DNA from: Tepidimonas thermarum
GTDB lineage: Bacteria; Pseudomonadota; Gammaproteobacteria; Burkholderiales; Burkholderiaceae_C
Reading direction: 5' to 3'
Assembly: GCF_007556705.1 (NCBI RefSeq)
Contig: NZ_VJOL01000025.1
Span: 1-38,035 of the forward strand
Length of the DNA stretch: 38,035 nt
In this document: positions 23,582-31,761 of the stretch, in pieces
Layout of the letters: every line of letters begins with the position of its first letter
Numbering within the stretch: the first letter of the stretch is position 1
The notes under the pieces: model-generated
Databases searched by the model: none
The model's input: the letters and a program-made list of their open reading frames with translations, nothing else
What the model was told of the DNA's origin: nothing
Program-made: the position numbers and the translations under genes

Positions 23582-23893
23582 ATGTCCATTCTGGGAACGG
23601 CGCTGCCAGCCGCCAACACGCTGGCGACCCTCTACGAAGTGCCCACCGGCCGCCGTTCGGTGGTCAATGTCGCCGCCTGCAACAAAGGCACGGCGGCCGC
23701 CAAGGTGCGCGTGGCGCTCACCGCATCAGCCACACCGGCCGAGAGCGAGTTCATCGAATTTGATGTGAGTCTGGCGGCGACCGAGGTGCTGGAACGCACT
23801 GCGCTCTCCCTGGCTGCGGGCCAGAAGATCGTGGTGCAGGCCAGCGCCGCCAGCGTGACATTCAACGCCTGGGGCATCGAGGAGGTGGCGTAA
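23582..23893 (+). CDS. Small beta-sandwich tail protein (103 aa)
   Basis: All-beta pattern: LATLYEVPTGRRSVVNVAAC, AAKVRVALTASATPAESEFI, GQKIVVQASAASVTFNAWGI. Similar small proteins with the TLYTVP...VNVCN theme occur among tail and fibre genes and may form an adhesin or neck domain. TAATG overlap with the next gene. Function inferred only from position and fold. Confidence 0.68.
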   Translation: MSILGTALPAANTLATLYEVPTGRRSVVNVAACNKGTAAAKVRVALTASATPAESEFIEFDVSLAATEVLERTALSLAAGQKIVVQASAASVTFNAWGIEEVA

Positions 23894-25239
23894 TGGGACG
23901 ATTTTTGCGCACCCTGCCGGTCGAGACCGCCCCGGCCTATGAGAAGCAGCCCCTGCCACTGGTGGGGGTGTTCTCCTCGTACAACAACAGCCCGGACTGC
24001 AGCATCTACGACTCGGATTTCAATCTGGTCAGCCGGGCCAACCAGACCAATGCCGGCAATGCCTGGGCTACCTCGGGCGAGATCTGGTCAGACTACACCG
24101 GCTGGAACTACACCAACGGCCAGGTCGGCTCGAGTCCGGCAGGTACCTATTGGATCAAGGCCACGCCCTGCTACTCGGTCGATGGTCACCAGCTGCTGCG
24201 GCTGTCCGCCAATGGCGGCATGGCGATGCGCCAGCCCGATCAGATGGGCAGCTTCATGGCCAATTTCGGCGTGGTCGTGGGGCCTGAAGGCTACCGCCAG
24301 CCGATGTCGCTGTGGTTCTCCGGCACCACCTTGCGCCAATACACGCGCGGTGGCTTTGCCCAGCTGGATCAACTCACCACCGGCCTGGCAACGGCCTCGG
24401 CCGCTACCTGGGCCGGGGCCAATACCAATATGCGCAGCGCTGTCGGCTACCACTGGGCCGCCGGGCTCTTGGTGTTGATCGAGGCGCGTGACGCCAGTTG
24501 CAACTACCGCGCCCATATCTGGAAGCACCCAACGGCCAAGCTCTCGGGCAAGCCTGGGGAACTGGATCGCTTCATTCTGGAAGCCAAGGCCGGCAGCAAC
24601 GGTGCGAGCTACCAATATGTGGATTTCAGCTGGAACGCCAACGGTTCGACCGGCTACACCGAGAGCCAGTACCGGATGCGGGTGATTCCGACCAAGAGTG
24701 GCAAGATCGCCCTGGTGCGTTTTGTGCCGCACGCCTGCACACACATGGCGGTGCTCACACCCGGCAGCGGCAACACCGGCACGCTGGATACCAACTTCAC
24801 GACGGTCTCCTGCACAACGTCTTACGGCATCGAGCAGGGCAACTACTACGGGATGCGTCACCAGATCACCTGGGACAACCAGTGGGTGGCGGCGTTCGCG
24901 CCCTATTACTACTATGGCTCGGGCCTGTCGGGGTACGTGGTCAACACCGATGACCCCACGCGCTACTACCGGCTGTCCTACAGCAGCTCCAGTTGTGGTG
25001 TGTCGATCATCCCGATCCGGGCGAGCGCCTTTGCCTATTCCTTCCACGAGAACAACGCCGACTCCAGCCAGGGCTTGAACGTCGGCTTGATGGATTTTGC
25101 GGGGGCGGGATTCCAGACCACGGGGGTGCTGGCCAACGGTGGCGCAGTCAGTTTGTCGACCAGCCGCTACTGGATCGATACCGGCTACACCAGCACCAAT
25201 TACCCCTGCCTGATGCCCGTTGAGAACTGGAAGATCTAA
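23893..25239 (+). CDS. Large hypothetical protein, candidate receptor-binding adhesin (448 aa)
   Basis: Unusually rich in Tyr, Trp, Ser, Asn and Gly (IYDSDFNLVSRANQTNAGNA; IWSDYTGWNYTNGQVGSSP; NYYGMRHQITWDNQWV; YYYYGSGLSGYVVNTDD). That composition is typical of carbohydrate- or surface-binding phage proteins. No catalytic motif or signal peptide is visible. It is the largest gene at the end of the fibre block, translationally coupled to the beta-sandwich gene and followed by a probable accessory gene. It may be the host-range determinant. I do not recognise the family. Confidence 0.7.
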   Translation: MGRFLRTLPVETAPAYEKQPLPLVGVFSSYNNSPDCSIYDSDFNLVSRANQTNAGNAWATSGEIWSDYTGWNYTNGQVGSSPAGTYWIKATPCYSVDGHQLLRLSANGGMAMRQPDQMGSFMANFGVVVGPEGYRQPMSLWFSGTTLRQYTRGGFAQLDQLTTGLATASAATWAGANTNMRSAVGYHWAAGLLVLIEARDASCNYRAHIWKHPTAKLSGKPGELDRFILEAKAGSNGASYQYVDFSWNANGSTGYTESQYRMRVIPTKSGKIALVRFVPHACTHMAVLTPGSGNTGTLDTNFTTVSCTTSYGIEQGNYYGMRHQITWDNQWVAAFAPYYYYGSGLSGYVVNTDDPTRYYRLSYSSSSCGVSIIPIRASAFAYSFHENNADSSQGLNVGLMDFAGAGFQTTGVLANGGAVSLSTSRYWIDTGYTSTNYPCLMPVENWKI

Positions 25240-25250
25240 AGGAGACCGCG

Positions 25251-25703
25251 ATGCCCAAGCTCTACATTGCATTTCATGACAACGGGGTGGTGCGCGATAT
25301 CGCCACCGAGGCGCTGGAGGGCTATTTACCTGCACCCAGCAAAGCCACCTCGACACTGGCCCTGCGCTACGCTCTGCAGGACGGCAAGGCGGTTGATCGC
25401 TTCCCCGGCAAAACCGATGAGGAGGTGTTGGCCCTCATCTCTTCGGAACAAGCAGCCCAAGTCGTGGCTGCTCCATCCCAGAAGGTCATCACCAAACTGG
25501 CCTTCATGAATCGCTTCACCATGGAGGAGTTGGCCGCGATCTATACCGCTGCCAAGACCGAGGTCATGGTCGAGGTGTTTCTCGACAAGTTGAAGATCGC
25601 TGAAGAGGTGAATCTGGCCGATGCCCAGACCATTGGTGGCCTGCAGGCGCTCGCCGCCAGCGGCCTCTTGACCGAGGCCCGGGTGCAGGAGGTGCTGCAG
25701 TGA
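25251..25703 (+). CDS. Hypothetical protein, possible fibre accessory or chaperone (150 aa)
   Basis: The N-terminal ~60 residues look like a small alpha/beta domain (KLYIAFHDNGVVRDIATEAL). The C-terminal ~80 residues are helical (KLAFMNRFTMEELAAIYTAA, EVMVEVFLDKLKIAEEVNLA, TIGGLQALAASGLLTEARVQ), a pattern seen in short proteins encoded right after phage adhesins. AAGGAG ribosome site. A role in fibre assembly is suggested by position only. Confidence 0.65.
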   Translation: MPKLYIAFHDNGVVRDIATEALEGYLPAPSKATSTLALRYALQDGKAVDRFPGKTDEEVLALISSEQAAQVVAAPSQKVITKLAFMNRFTMEELAAIYTAAKTEVMVEVFLDKLKIAEEVNLADAQTIGGLQALAASGLLTEARVQEVLQ

Positions 25704-26038
25704 TGGTCACCCTGATCCGCGTCATCTCACATCGCCTGTCGATGCTGGCCGTTTGGATGCTCTGCCAGATCGCCGCTGTGATCGCGTCCCTGTGGATGCT
25801 GTTGGCCATCGTCACCGGTTCCCGCCGTGCCTGGACCCTGCTGGCAGTCGCCCACGACCAGCTGGCCAACGCGGCCTTCGGCGGGCACGAGGACGAGACG
25901 CTCTCCAGTCGCGCCGGCAAGGCTGCGCGCGAAGGCAAGCGCTGGGCCTGTGTCTTCTGCCGGCTGCTGGACCGACTCGATCCGAACCACTGCGAGAAGG
26001 CCATCGAGCCGGACGAGGGTAAGCCGCTACGGTCGTAG
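25703..26038 (+). CDS. Small membrane-anchored hypothetical phage protein
   Basis: A 111-residue protein with one or two N-terminal hydrophobic segments (residues ~9-38, LSMLAVWMLCQIAAVIASLW then MLLAIV), followed by a soluble part with conserved-looking VAHDQLANAAFGGHEDETLS, SRAGKAAREGKRWACVFCRL and LDPNHCEKAI. The latter pattern (DQLxNAxxGGxxDETLSSR ... HC) occurs in a phage/prophage family of unknown function, often wrongly called pseudouridine synthase. ATG overlaps the preceding stop (TGATG). Confidence 0.7.
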   Translation: MVTLIRVISHRLSMLAVWMLCQIAAVIASLWMLLAIVTGSRRAWTLLAVAHDQLANAAFGGHEDETLSSRAGKAAREGKRWACVFCRLLDRLDPNHCEKAIEPDEGKPLRS

Positions 26039-26078
26039 CCGGTCTCTCGCCAGCTTGCTTTCTCAACCCCATTTTTAT

Positions 26079-26100
26079 TCCGCCAATTGGCGGATTTTTG
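26079..26100. terminator. Weak terminator-like palindrome before the sheath gene
   Basis: The perfect palindrome TCCGCCAATTGGCGGA (26079-26094) is followed by TTTTTG and, on the other side, preceded by an A/T tract (ATTTTTATT). As RNA it forms a 5-6 bp GC stem with AATT as loop plus a U-run. It may end part of the fibre transcripts or act as an operator: its core resembles the operator at 9748-9766. Confidence 0.5.
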
Positions 26101-26117
26101 TTTTCTGGAGAACCGCT

Positions 26118-27614
26118 ATGGCAGACAATTTCCTGCACGGCATCGAACTTGTCGAGATCGAAGACGGCGGGCGCACGGTGCGCACCGTCAAGTCCTCGGT
26201 CATTGGCCTGGTGGGCACCGCGCCCCAGGCGTCCACCGCCCGTGCCGCCACCCTGACCTTGGGACAGGGCGATGCGGCACTGACTTTTACGGCCAAGGCC
26301 CCGGGTGCGCTGGGCAACACCCTGCGCGTACAGATCCGCGCCGCCACTGAACCGGAGGCGCCACTGGCGGTGGCCCTGGACACTCGCAGCCCGGGCACCA
26401 CCCTGATCGACGTGACGCTGGCCACCGATCTCGACGGTGCGCGCATCAGCACCGCCGCTGAAGTCGCCCAAGCATTGATGGCCGAACCGACGATTGCCGA
26501 GCGCATCAGCGTCACGGCCGGCGGCAAGGGTACTGGCATCGTCGCCGCCACCCTCGGTTCGCGCGGCTTGGATGGCGGCATGGACGAGCCGTTTCCGTTC
26601 AATGTCCCGGTACTGGTCAACAACCGGCGCCTGGCCGCCCACCTGGGGGAGGCCGGCACTCTGCCCCAGGCGCTTCGCGCCATCCAGGACCAGGCCTCGC
26701 CCTTTGTCTATGTGGTGCGTGTCCCCGAAGGGGCGACGCTGGATGAGACGATGAACGCCGTGATCGGCGGTCTTGATCCAGCGACCGGGCAACTCGCCGG
26801 TATTGCGGCATTGCAAGAAACCCGCAGCGAGATGAAGTCGCGCATCCTCATCGCCCCGGGGTTCAGCCAGCACAAGGCCGTGGCCGATGCGCTGATTGCA
26901 GTGGCCCAGAAGACCCGAGCGATTGCGGTGATCGATGGCCCGAACACCAACGACGAAGCGGCCATCGACTACCGCGCCCAGTTCGGCAGTGACCGCGCCT
27001 ATATCGTCGATCCTTGGCTGGTGGTGCGTGCCCGCGACGGCTCGGAGACCATCGAGCCGCCTTCGGCTCGGGTGGCCGGGCTGATTGCCAAGTCCGATGC
27101 CGAGCGCGGCTTCTGGTTCAGTCCGTCCAACCAGGTGGTGGCTGGCGTGCTGCGACCCGCTCGCCCCGTGTCCTGGGCGATCAACGATCCCAATACCCAG
27201 GCCAACTACTTGAACGAGTTCTCGGTGGCGACCTTCGTGTCCCATGACGGCATTCGCCTGTGGGGCAACCGCACCTGTGCCACGGACAGCCGCTGGGCCT
27301 TCCTGTCGGTGCGGCGCACCGCCGACATGATCAACGAGTCGCTGGTCAAAGCGCACCTGTGGGCAGTGGATCGCAACATCACCCGCACCTACGTCGAGGA
27401 AGTGACCGAGATGGTCAATGCCTACTTGCGCCAGTTGAAGGCCAAGGCGGCCATTCTGGGCGGACGCTGCTGGGCAGACCCCGAGCTCAACACCGCGCAG
27501 GCCATTGCCGATGGCCGGGTGTACTTCGACTTTGATTTCACGGCCCCGTACCCGGCCGAGCACATCGTGTTTCGCTCGCACCTGGTCGGTGACTACCTCG
27601 AAGAAATTCTGTAA
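26118..27614 (+). CDS. Tail sheath protein
   Basis: A 498-residue contractile sheath subunit. Diagnostic segments are the N-terminal HGIELVEIEDGGRTVRTVKS, SSVIGLVGTAPQ, the central LIAPGFSQHKAVADALIAVA, and the C-terminal NRTCATDSRWAFLSVRRTAD, VEEVTEMVNAYLRQLKA and YPAEHIVFRSHLVGDYLEEI. These match the P2/T4-like sheath core. The start at 26118 has TGGAG 7 bases upstream. Followed at 12 bases by the tube gene, the standard order. Confidence 0.95.
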   Translation: MADNFLHGIELVEIEDGGRTVRTVKSSVIGLVGTAPQASTARAATLTLGQGDAALTFTAKAPGALGNTLRVQIRAATEPEAPLAVALDTRSPGTTLIDVTLATDLDGARISTAAEVAQALMAEPTIAERISVTAGGKGTGIVAATLGSRGLDGGMDEPFPFNVPVLVNNRRLAAHLGEAGTLPQALRAIQDQASPFVYVVRVPEGATLDETMNAVIGGLDPATGQLAGIAALQETRSEMKSRILIAPGFSQHKAVADALIAVAQKTRAIAVIDGPNTNDEAAIDYRAQFGSDRAYIVDPWLVVRARDGSETIEPPSARVAGLIAKSDAERGFWFSPSNQVVAGVLRPARPVSWAINDPNTQANYLNEFSVATFVSHDGIRLWGNRTCATDSRWAFLSVRRTADMINESLVKAHLWAVDRNITRTYVEEVTEMVNAYLRQLKAKAAILGGRCWADPELNTAQAIADGRVYFDFDFTAPYPAEHIVFRSHLVGDYLEEIL

Positions 27615-27626
27615 GGAGATCCTGTC

Positions 27627-28139
27627 ATGGCCATTGAATTGCCGCACGTCTTGAAGAACATGAACCTCTTTGTCGATGGCCGGGGTTACGCCGGGCGGGT
27701 CGACGAGATCAAGCTGCCCAAACTCACCCTGAAGACCGAGGAGCACCGGGCTGGAGGCATGGACATCCCGGTTGAGCTCGAACTGGGTATGGACAAGCTC
27801 GAAGCGGAGCTCACCATCTCCGACTTCGATCCGGAGGTCTTCAAGCTCTTTGGGTTGCTGGACTCCACCCGCACCCAGATCACCCTGCGTGGGGCGATTC
27901 AGGCCCAGGGCACGGTGGCCCGGCCGGTGATCGTCAATCTCGCGGGCGGTTGCAAGGAGATCGAGGCCAGCGCCTGGAAGCCCGGCGACAAGAGCACGCT
28001 GACGCTACAGGTGGCGGCGCACTACTACAAGCTCACCATCGCCGATGAGGAGCTGGTTGAGATCGATGCCGTGAACCTCGTGCGCAAGGTTGGCGGGGTC
28101 GATCAGATGGCAGAGATTCGCGCCGCGATTGGCGTTTGA
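27627..28139 (+). CDS. Tail tube protein (P2 FII family)
   Basis: A 170-residue inner tube subunit: LPHVLKNMNLFVDGRGYAGR, VDEIKLPKLTLKTEEHRAGG, MDIPVELELGMDKLEAELTI, then YYKLTIADEELVEIDAVNLV. P2 FII is 172 residues, so the length is normal. AAGGAG ribosome site. Hexameric rings of this protein stack inside the sheath and carry the DNA. Confidence 0.95.
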   Translation: MAIELPHVLKNMNLFVDGRGYAGRVDEIKLPKLTLKTEEHRAGGMDIPVELELGMDKLEAELTISDFDPEVFKLFGLLDSTRTQITLRGAIQAQGTVARPVIVNLAGGCKEIEASAWKPGDKSTLTLQVAAHYYKLTIADEELVEIDAVNLVRKVGGVDQMAEIRAAIGV

Positions 28140-28163
28140 TCACACCACCAGGAGAACCTCCCC

Positions 28164-28415
28164 ATGAAACCCATCCCCGAACGCATCACCCTGAACTTCC
28201 CCATCGAGCACGACGGTCTGCCGATCAAGGAGATCGCGCTGCGTCGCCCCACCGTCGGTGACCACCTGGCCGCGCAGAAGGCCGCCGGGACGGACGCCGA
28301 GCGCGAGATCCGGCTCATCGCCAACCTGGCCGAGTTGCCGCCGGCCGCCATCCACCAGCTGGACATGAAGGACTACGCCCAGTTGCAGAAGGTGCTGGGG
28401 GGTTTTTTGCAGTGA
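28164..28415 (+). CDS. E: Tail assembly chaperone gpE-like (0-frame product)
   Basis: An 83-residue protein (ITLNFPIEHDGLPIKEIALR, RPTVGDHLAAQKAAGTDAER) matching P2 gpE-type chaperones (Phage_TAC family), which coat the tape measure during tail assembly. Near its end the codons GGT TTT TTG contain the slippery sequence TTTTTTG, where P2 shifts -1 to make gpE+E'. The following open frame continues to 28558. Confidence 0.88.
   Translation: MKPIPERITLNFPIEHDGLPIKEIALRRPTVGDHLAAQKAAGTDAEREIRLIANLAELPPAAIHQLDMKDYAQLQKVLGGFLQ
28403..28409 (+). promoter_or_regulatory. T6G slippery site for programmed -1 frameshifting
   Basis: T TTT TTG in the zero frame (28403-28409), four bases before the E stop codon (28413-28415). 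A -1 slip there enters the E' frame at GCA GTG AAT. P2 uses the same T6G heptamer at the same place in gene E. Confidence 0.85.
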
Positions 28416-28558
28416 ATCCGGGCGAGCTTGCCGCCCTCGTGGTGGAGCTTGCCCTCTACACCCACTGGCCTCGATCCGAGCTGCTCGCCATGGAGGTGAG
28501 CGAGCTGGTCGAGGCCTTGTCGATTGCGCGGCGCTTGTCTGCCGTGCCATCTTCCTGA
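28412..28558 (+). CDS. gpE'-like extension, reached by -1 frameshift
   Basis: The -1 frame after the slippery site is open for 49 codons (AVNPGELAALVVELALYTHW, LLAMEVSELVEALSIARRLS) and ends at 28558. It contains the HWP and LLAMxVxELxEAL pattern of the P2 GpE' family. The full frameshift product spans 28164-28558 and has about 131 residues, near the 142 of P2 gpE+E'. A separate GTG start at 28412 exists but lacks a ribosome site, so the fusion is the likely form. Confidence 0.82.
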   Translation: MNPGELAALVVELALYTHWPRSELLAMEVSELVEALSIARRLSAVPSS

Positions 28559-28567
28559 GGTTTGCCC

Positions 28568-31500
28568 ATGGCCACCGCACATCCCGTTCAGATCAGCATC
28601 GGTGCCACGCTGGCGGCTTCCCTGGGCTCTGCCGTGCGCGGTGCCCAGGCGCAGCTGAACCAGCTGGGCTCCACGATGGCCGAACTGGGCAACAAGCAAT
28701 CTGGCATCAAACAGCTGGAGACTCTGCGCAGCCAGGCCAAGGATGCGGCGCTGGCCATGCGCGCCGCGCAGCAGAAGGTCTCCGGACTGGAAGCGAACAT
28801 TGCCGGCCAGGATGGCGGTGCCACGGCCAAGCAGGCCAGAGAGTTGGAGCGTGCCCGTGCCGCAGCGACCCGAGCCGAGGAAGCCTACCGTCGCCAGCGG
28901 GCAGCCGTCGATGAACTCTCAGGGGCGCTGCAGCGTGCGGGCGTCAACACCCGCGCCATGGGCACTGAGTCTGCGCGCCTCGGTAGCCAGCTGGAAACGC
29001 TCCGATCCCGTACCGAAGCCCTGACCCGTGCCCAGCAGGCACAGGCCCGTAATCTGGAGAACCGCAGCGCCTACCGCGCCCAGATGATGGACGCAGTCGC
29101 TCTGGGCGGTGCGCTCTATGGCCTGGTGCAACCAGCTGTCCAGTTCGAGTCGGTGATGGCCGACGTCAAGAAGGTGGTCAATTTCGACACGCCCGAGCAG
29201 TTCGGGCAGATGAGCAAGGATGTGCTCTTGCTGTCGACGCGCATTCCGATGGCCGCTGACGGCATTGGCGCCATCGTCGCGGCCGCTGGTCAGGCTGGCA
29301 TCGCCCGCGAGGAGTTGCTGCGCTTTGCCGAGGACGCCGCCAAGATGGGCGTGGCGTTTGATCTCTCCGGGGATCAGGCCGGAGCCGCGATGACCGGCCT
29401 GCGCTCGATCTTCGGATTGACGCAAGACGAAGTGGTGAAGTTGGGCGACGCTATCAACCACCTGTCCAACAACATGGATGCCAAGGCATCCGATCTTTTG
29501 AACATCGCCAACCGGGCCGGTTCGACCGCCAAACTCTTCGGACTGTCCGGCGCACAGTTGAATGCTTTGGGCGCGACCTTTCTGGCGCTCAAGACGCCCC
29601 CGGAGGTGGCGGCTACCGGCATCAATGCGCTGCTGATGAAGTTGGCCACCGCCGACAAGCAGAACGAGAAGTTCCAGCAGGGGCTGCAGGACATCGGGTT
29701 GTCCGCTGAGGTCATGAAGAAGATGATCCAGCGCGATGCCCAAGGCGCGCTGACCACCTTCCTGCAGCAGGTGAAGAACGCGCCCGATCTGATGGGCACC
29801 CTGTCTGATCTCTTCGGCATGGAGTACGCCGACGACATCGCCAAGCTGGTGGGCTCGATGGAGACCTACGAGAAGGCGGTGGGCCTGGTAGCCGACCAGA
29901 CAGCCTATGCAGGCTCGATGCAGAAGGAGTACGAAGCACGCTCGGCCACCACCGCCAACAATCTGCAGCTCCTCAAGAACCAGATGAGCCGGCTGGGCAT
30001 CACGGTGGGCAATGCGCTGCTGCCGGCCTTGAACAACTTGGTGGGCGCGTTGATGGGGCCGATCGATAGCCTGGCCCATCTCGCCGAACGGTTTCCTATC
30101 GTCACGCAAGTGGTGGTGGGCACCGTCGGTGCCGTGCTGGGCTTGAAGGTGGCCACCATCGCATTGGGCTATGCCTGGACCTTCGTGAAGGGGCCGATCC
30201 TCGGTGCGCAGGTGGCGTTTCAATCGGCGCGGGCCGGTCTGGCGTTGCTGCAAGTGCAGGCGGCAGCGACGGGCACCAGTGCGGGCATTCTGTCGCTGGC
30301 CTGGAGTCGGATGCAGACCGGAGCCCTCGGGCTGATCGCGCCGATCAAGTCGGCAGCGCAGGCCTTCTGGTCGATGCTGCCGGCCATTGGTGCCACCACG
30401 ACTGCGCTCTTGACCAACCCGATCACCTGGATCGTCGCTGGCATCGGGGTCGCCGTCGCAGGCCTTGCCTTGGTGATCCGCAAATATTGGGACCCCATTG
30501 CTGCCTATGTGGGTGGCGTGTTCCAAGGCATTCGCGCCGCAGTGCAGCCAGCGATCACCAGCTTGACCACGGCGCTGGCGCCACTGGCACCCATCGGTCA
30601 GGCGGTCGCGTCGGTGTTCGGATTCATTGCCGATGCAGTCAGCGGCCTGATTGGCTGGGTGGGCGAACTGCTCGCGCCGGTGACGCTTTCCAAGGATGAA
30701 TTCGACAGCCTCTCGGGATCGGGCCAGTCCCTCGGGTCGGTGATCGGCAGTGTGTTGAGTGCCGCTTTTACGGCGCTGACGTTCCCGATCCGTGCCGTGG
30801 GCACCTTGGTGGGCTGGGTGATGGAGGGCTTCCGGTGGCTGGTGTCGTTCTCGCCGCTGGCTGCGCTGCAAGCCGCCTGGCAACCGCTCTCGGGGTTCTT
30901 CGGCAGCCTGTGGGCCGGCGTGGTCAGCGGTGCCCAGTCGGCCTGGCAGCAACTGACTGCTGCGCTGAGCTCACCCAACCCGCTGCTTGCACTGCAGTCG
31001 GTGATGGGGGCGATGCTGACGGCGCTGGGTAATCTGCCCGGCCAGTTCATGAGCCTGGGCAGTGCGATGCTGCAAGGTCTGGCCCAAGGCGTGCGCAATG
31101 CCGCAGAGCAGGCCGTCGCCGCAGTCGGTGAAGTGGCCGCCGGGGTGCGTGACCGCTTCAAGGCGATGCTGGGCATCCGCAGCCCGTCGCGGGTGTTCGC
31201 CACGCTGGGCAGCGCGCTGTCGCTCGGGCTGGCGCAAGGGGTGGCGGCCGCGGGGCCGGCGGTAGTGAATGAGGTCGGGCAACTGGCGCAGTCGCTGCAG
31301 GCGGTGCCGTTGTCGCTGGCCAACCCTGACGTGGTATCGCCAGCACAGGGGCTGCGGCTGCCCTCACCGGAGCGTCCGTCGCTGGGGTTGGCGCTGCCTG
31401 CTCAGAGCGATGTGCCCGTGCCAACGCTGCGGCCGGTGTGGGAGGGCACGTCTGCACCGCAACTGCCATCGGTCAAAGATGAGCCTGGCGATGTGGTGGC

Positions 31501-31732
31501 TCCGGCGCGTGCCCAGCCAGTCCCGGTGAACGATCCCACTCGTGTGGCGCCATCCATGCCACCGGGGGCACCGGCAGCCCCAGGCGCAGCCTCGATCCAC
31601 TTCGCCCCGCAGATCACCATCCATGCGCCCCCGGGCAGCGACCCGCAGGCCTTGGCCGATCTGCTCGACAGTCGGCTGCGCAGCCTGATCCGCGAAGTCT
31701 TGCGTGGCTCCAGCGCGGCACTGCACGACTGA
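28568..31732 (+). CDS. Tail tape measure protein (gpT)
   Basis: A 1054-residue protein that sets tail length. Residues ~20-140 form long helices (MAELGNKQSGIKQLETLRSQ, ARAAATRAEEAYRRQRAAVD). The PhageMin_Tail core is at about 180-400 (FESVMADVKKVVNFDTPEQF, RAGSTAKLFGLSGAQLNALG). Hydrophobic segments near 508-530 (VTQVVVGTVGAVLGLKV) and 607-635 (NPITWIVAGIGVAVAGLALV) may insert into the host membrane. The SPSRVF motif (GIRSPSRVFATLGSALSLGL) near 870 is usual. The C-terminus is Pro/Ala-rich. ATG at 28568 has GAGG upstream; it directly follows E'. Confidence 0.93.
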   Translation: MATAHPVQISIGATLAASLGSAVRGAQAQLNQLGSTMAELGNKQSGIKQLETLRSQAKDAALAMRAAQQKVSGLEANIAGQDGGATAKQARELERARAAATRAEEAYRRQRAAVDELSGALQRAGVNTRAMGTESARLGSQLETLRSRTEALTRAQQAQARNLENRSAYRAQMMDAVALGGALYGLVQPAVQFESVMADVKKVVNFDTPEQFGQMSKDVLLLSTRIPMAADGIGAIVAAAGQAGIAREELLRFAEDAAKMGVAFDLSGDQAGAAMTGLRSIFGLTQDEVVKLGDAINHLSNNMDAKASDLLNIANRAGSTAKLFGLSGAQLNALGATFLALKTPPEVAATGINALLMKLATADKQNEKFQQGLQDIGLSAEVMKKMIQRDAQGALTTFLQQVKNAPDLMGTLSDLFGMEYADDIAKLVGSMETYEKAVGLVADQTAYAGSMQKEYEARSATTANNLQLLKNQMSRLGITVGNALLPALNNLVGALMGPIDSLAHLAERFPIVTQVVVGTVGAVLGLKVATIALGYAWTFVKGPILGAQVAFQSARAGLALLQVQAAATGTSAGILSLAWSRMQTGALGLIAPIKSAAQAFWSMLPAIGATTTALLTNPITWIVAGIGVAVAGLALVIRKYWDPIAAYVGGVFQGIRAAVQPAITSLTTALAPLAPIGQAVASVFGFIADAVSGLIGWVGELLAPVTLSKDEFDSLSGSGQSLGSVIGSVLSAAFTALTFPIRAVGTLVGWVMEGFRWLVSFSPLAALQAAWQPLSGFFGSLWAGVVSGAQSAWQQLTAALSSPNPLLALQSVMGAMLTALGNLPGQFMSLGSAMLQGLAQGVRNAAEQAVAAVGEVAAGVRDRFKAMLGIRSPSRVFATLGSALSLGLAQGVAAAGPAVVNEVGQLAQSLQAVPLSLANPDVVSPAQGLRLPSPERPSLGLALPAQSDVPVPTLRPVWEGTSAPQLPSVKDEPGDVVAPARAQPVPVNDPTRVAPSMPPGAPAAPGAASIHFAPQITIHAPPGSDPQALADLLDSRLRSLIREVLRGSSAALHD

Positions 31733-31761
31733 TCCTTCTATTCCTGTTGCGGAGGTTCGCC

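Noticed and set aside
23893-25239. Possible diversity-generating retroelement target (variable tail adhesin)
   Set aside because: No reverse transcriptase and no template repeat found in the window; the 25-bp repeat at 13174/37816 is an IS end, not a TR/VR pair.
25812-27746. A 644-codon minus-strand frame opposite the sheath gene
   Set aside because: Antisense shadow of the sheath and tube genes; composition is that of a mirrored coding frame and no ribosome site supports it.
28919-30952. A 677-codon minus-strand frame opposite the tape measure gene
   Set aside because: Antisense shadow of a recognised gene, no domain or conserved motif.
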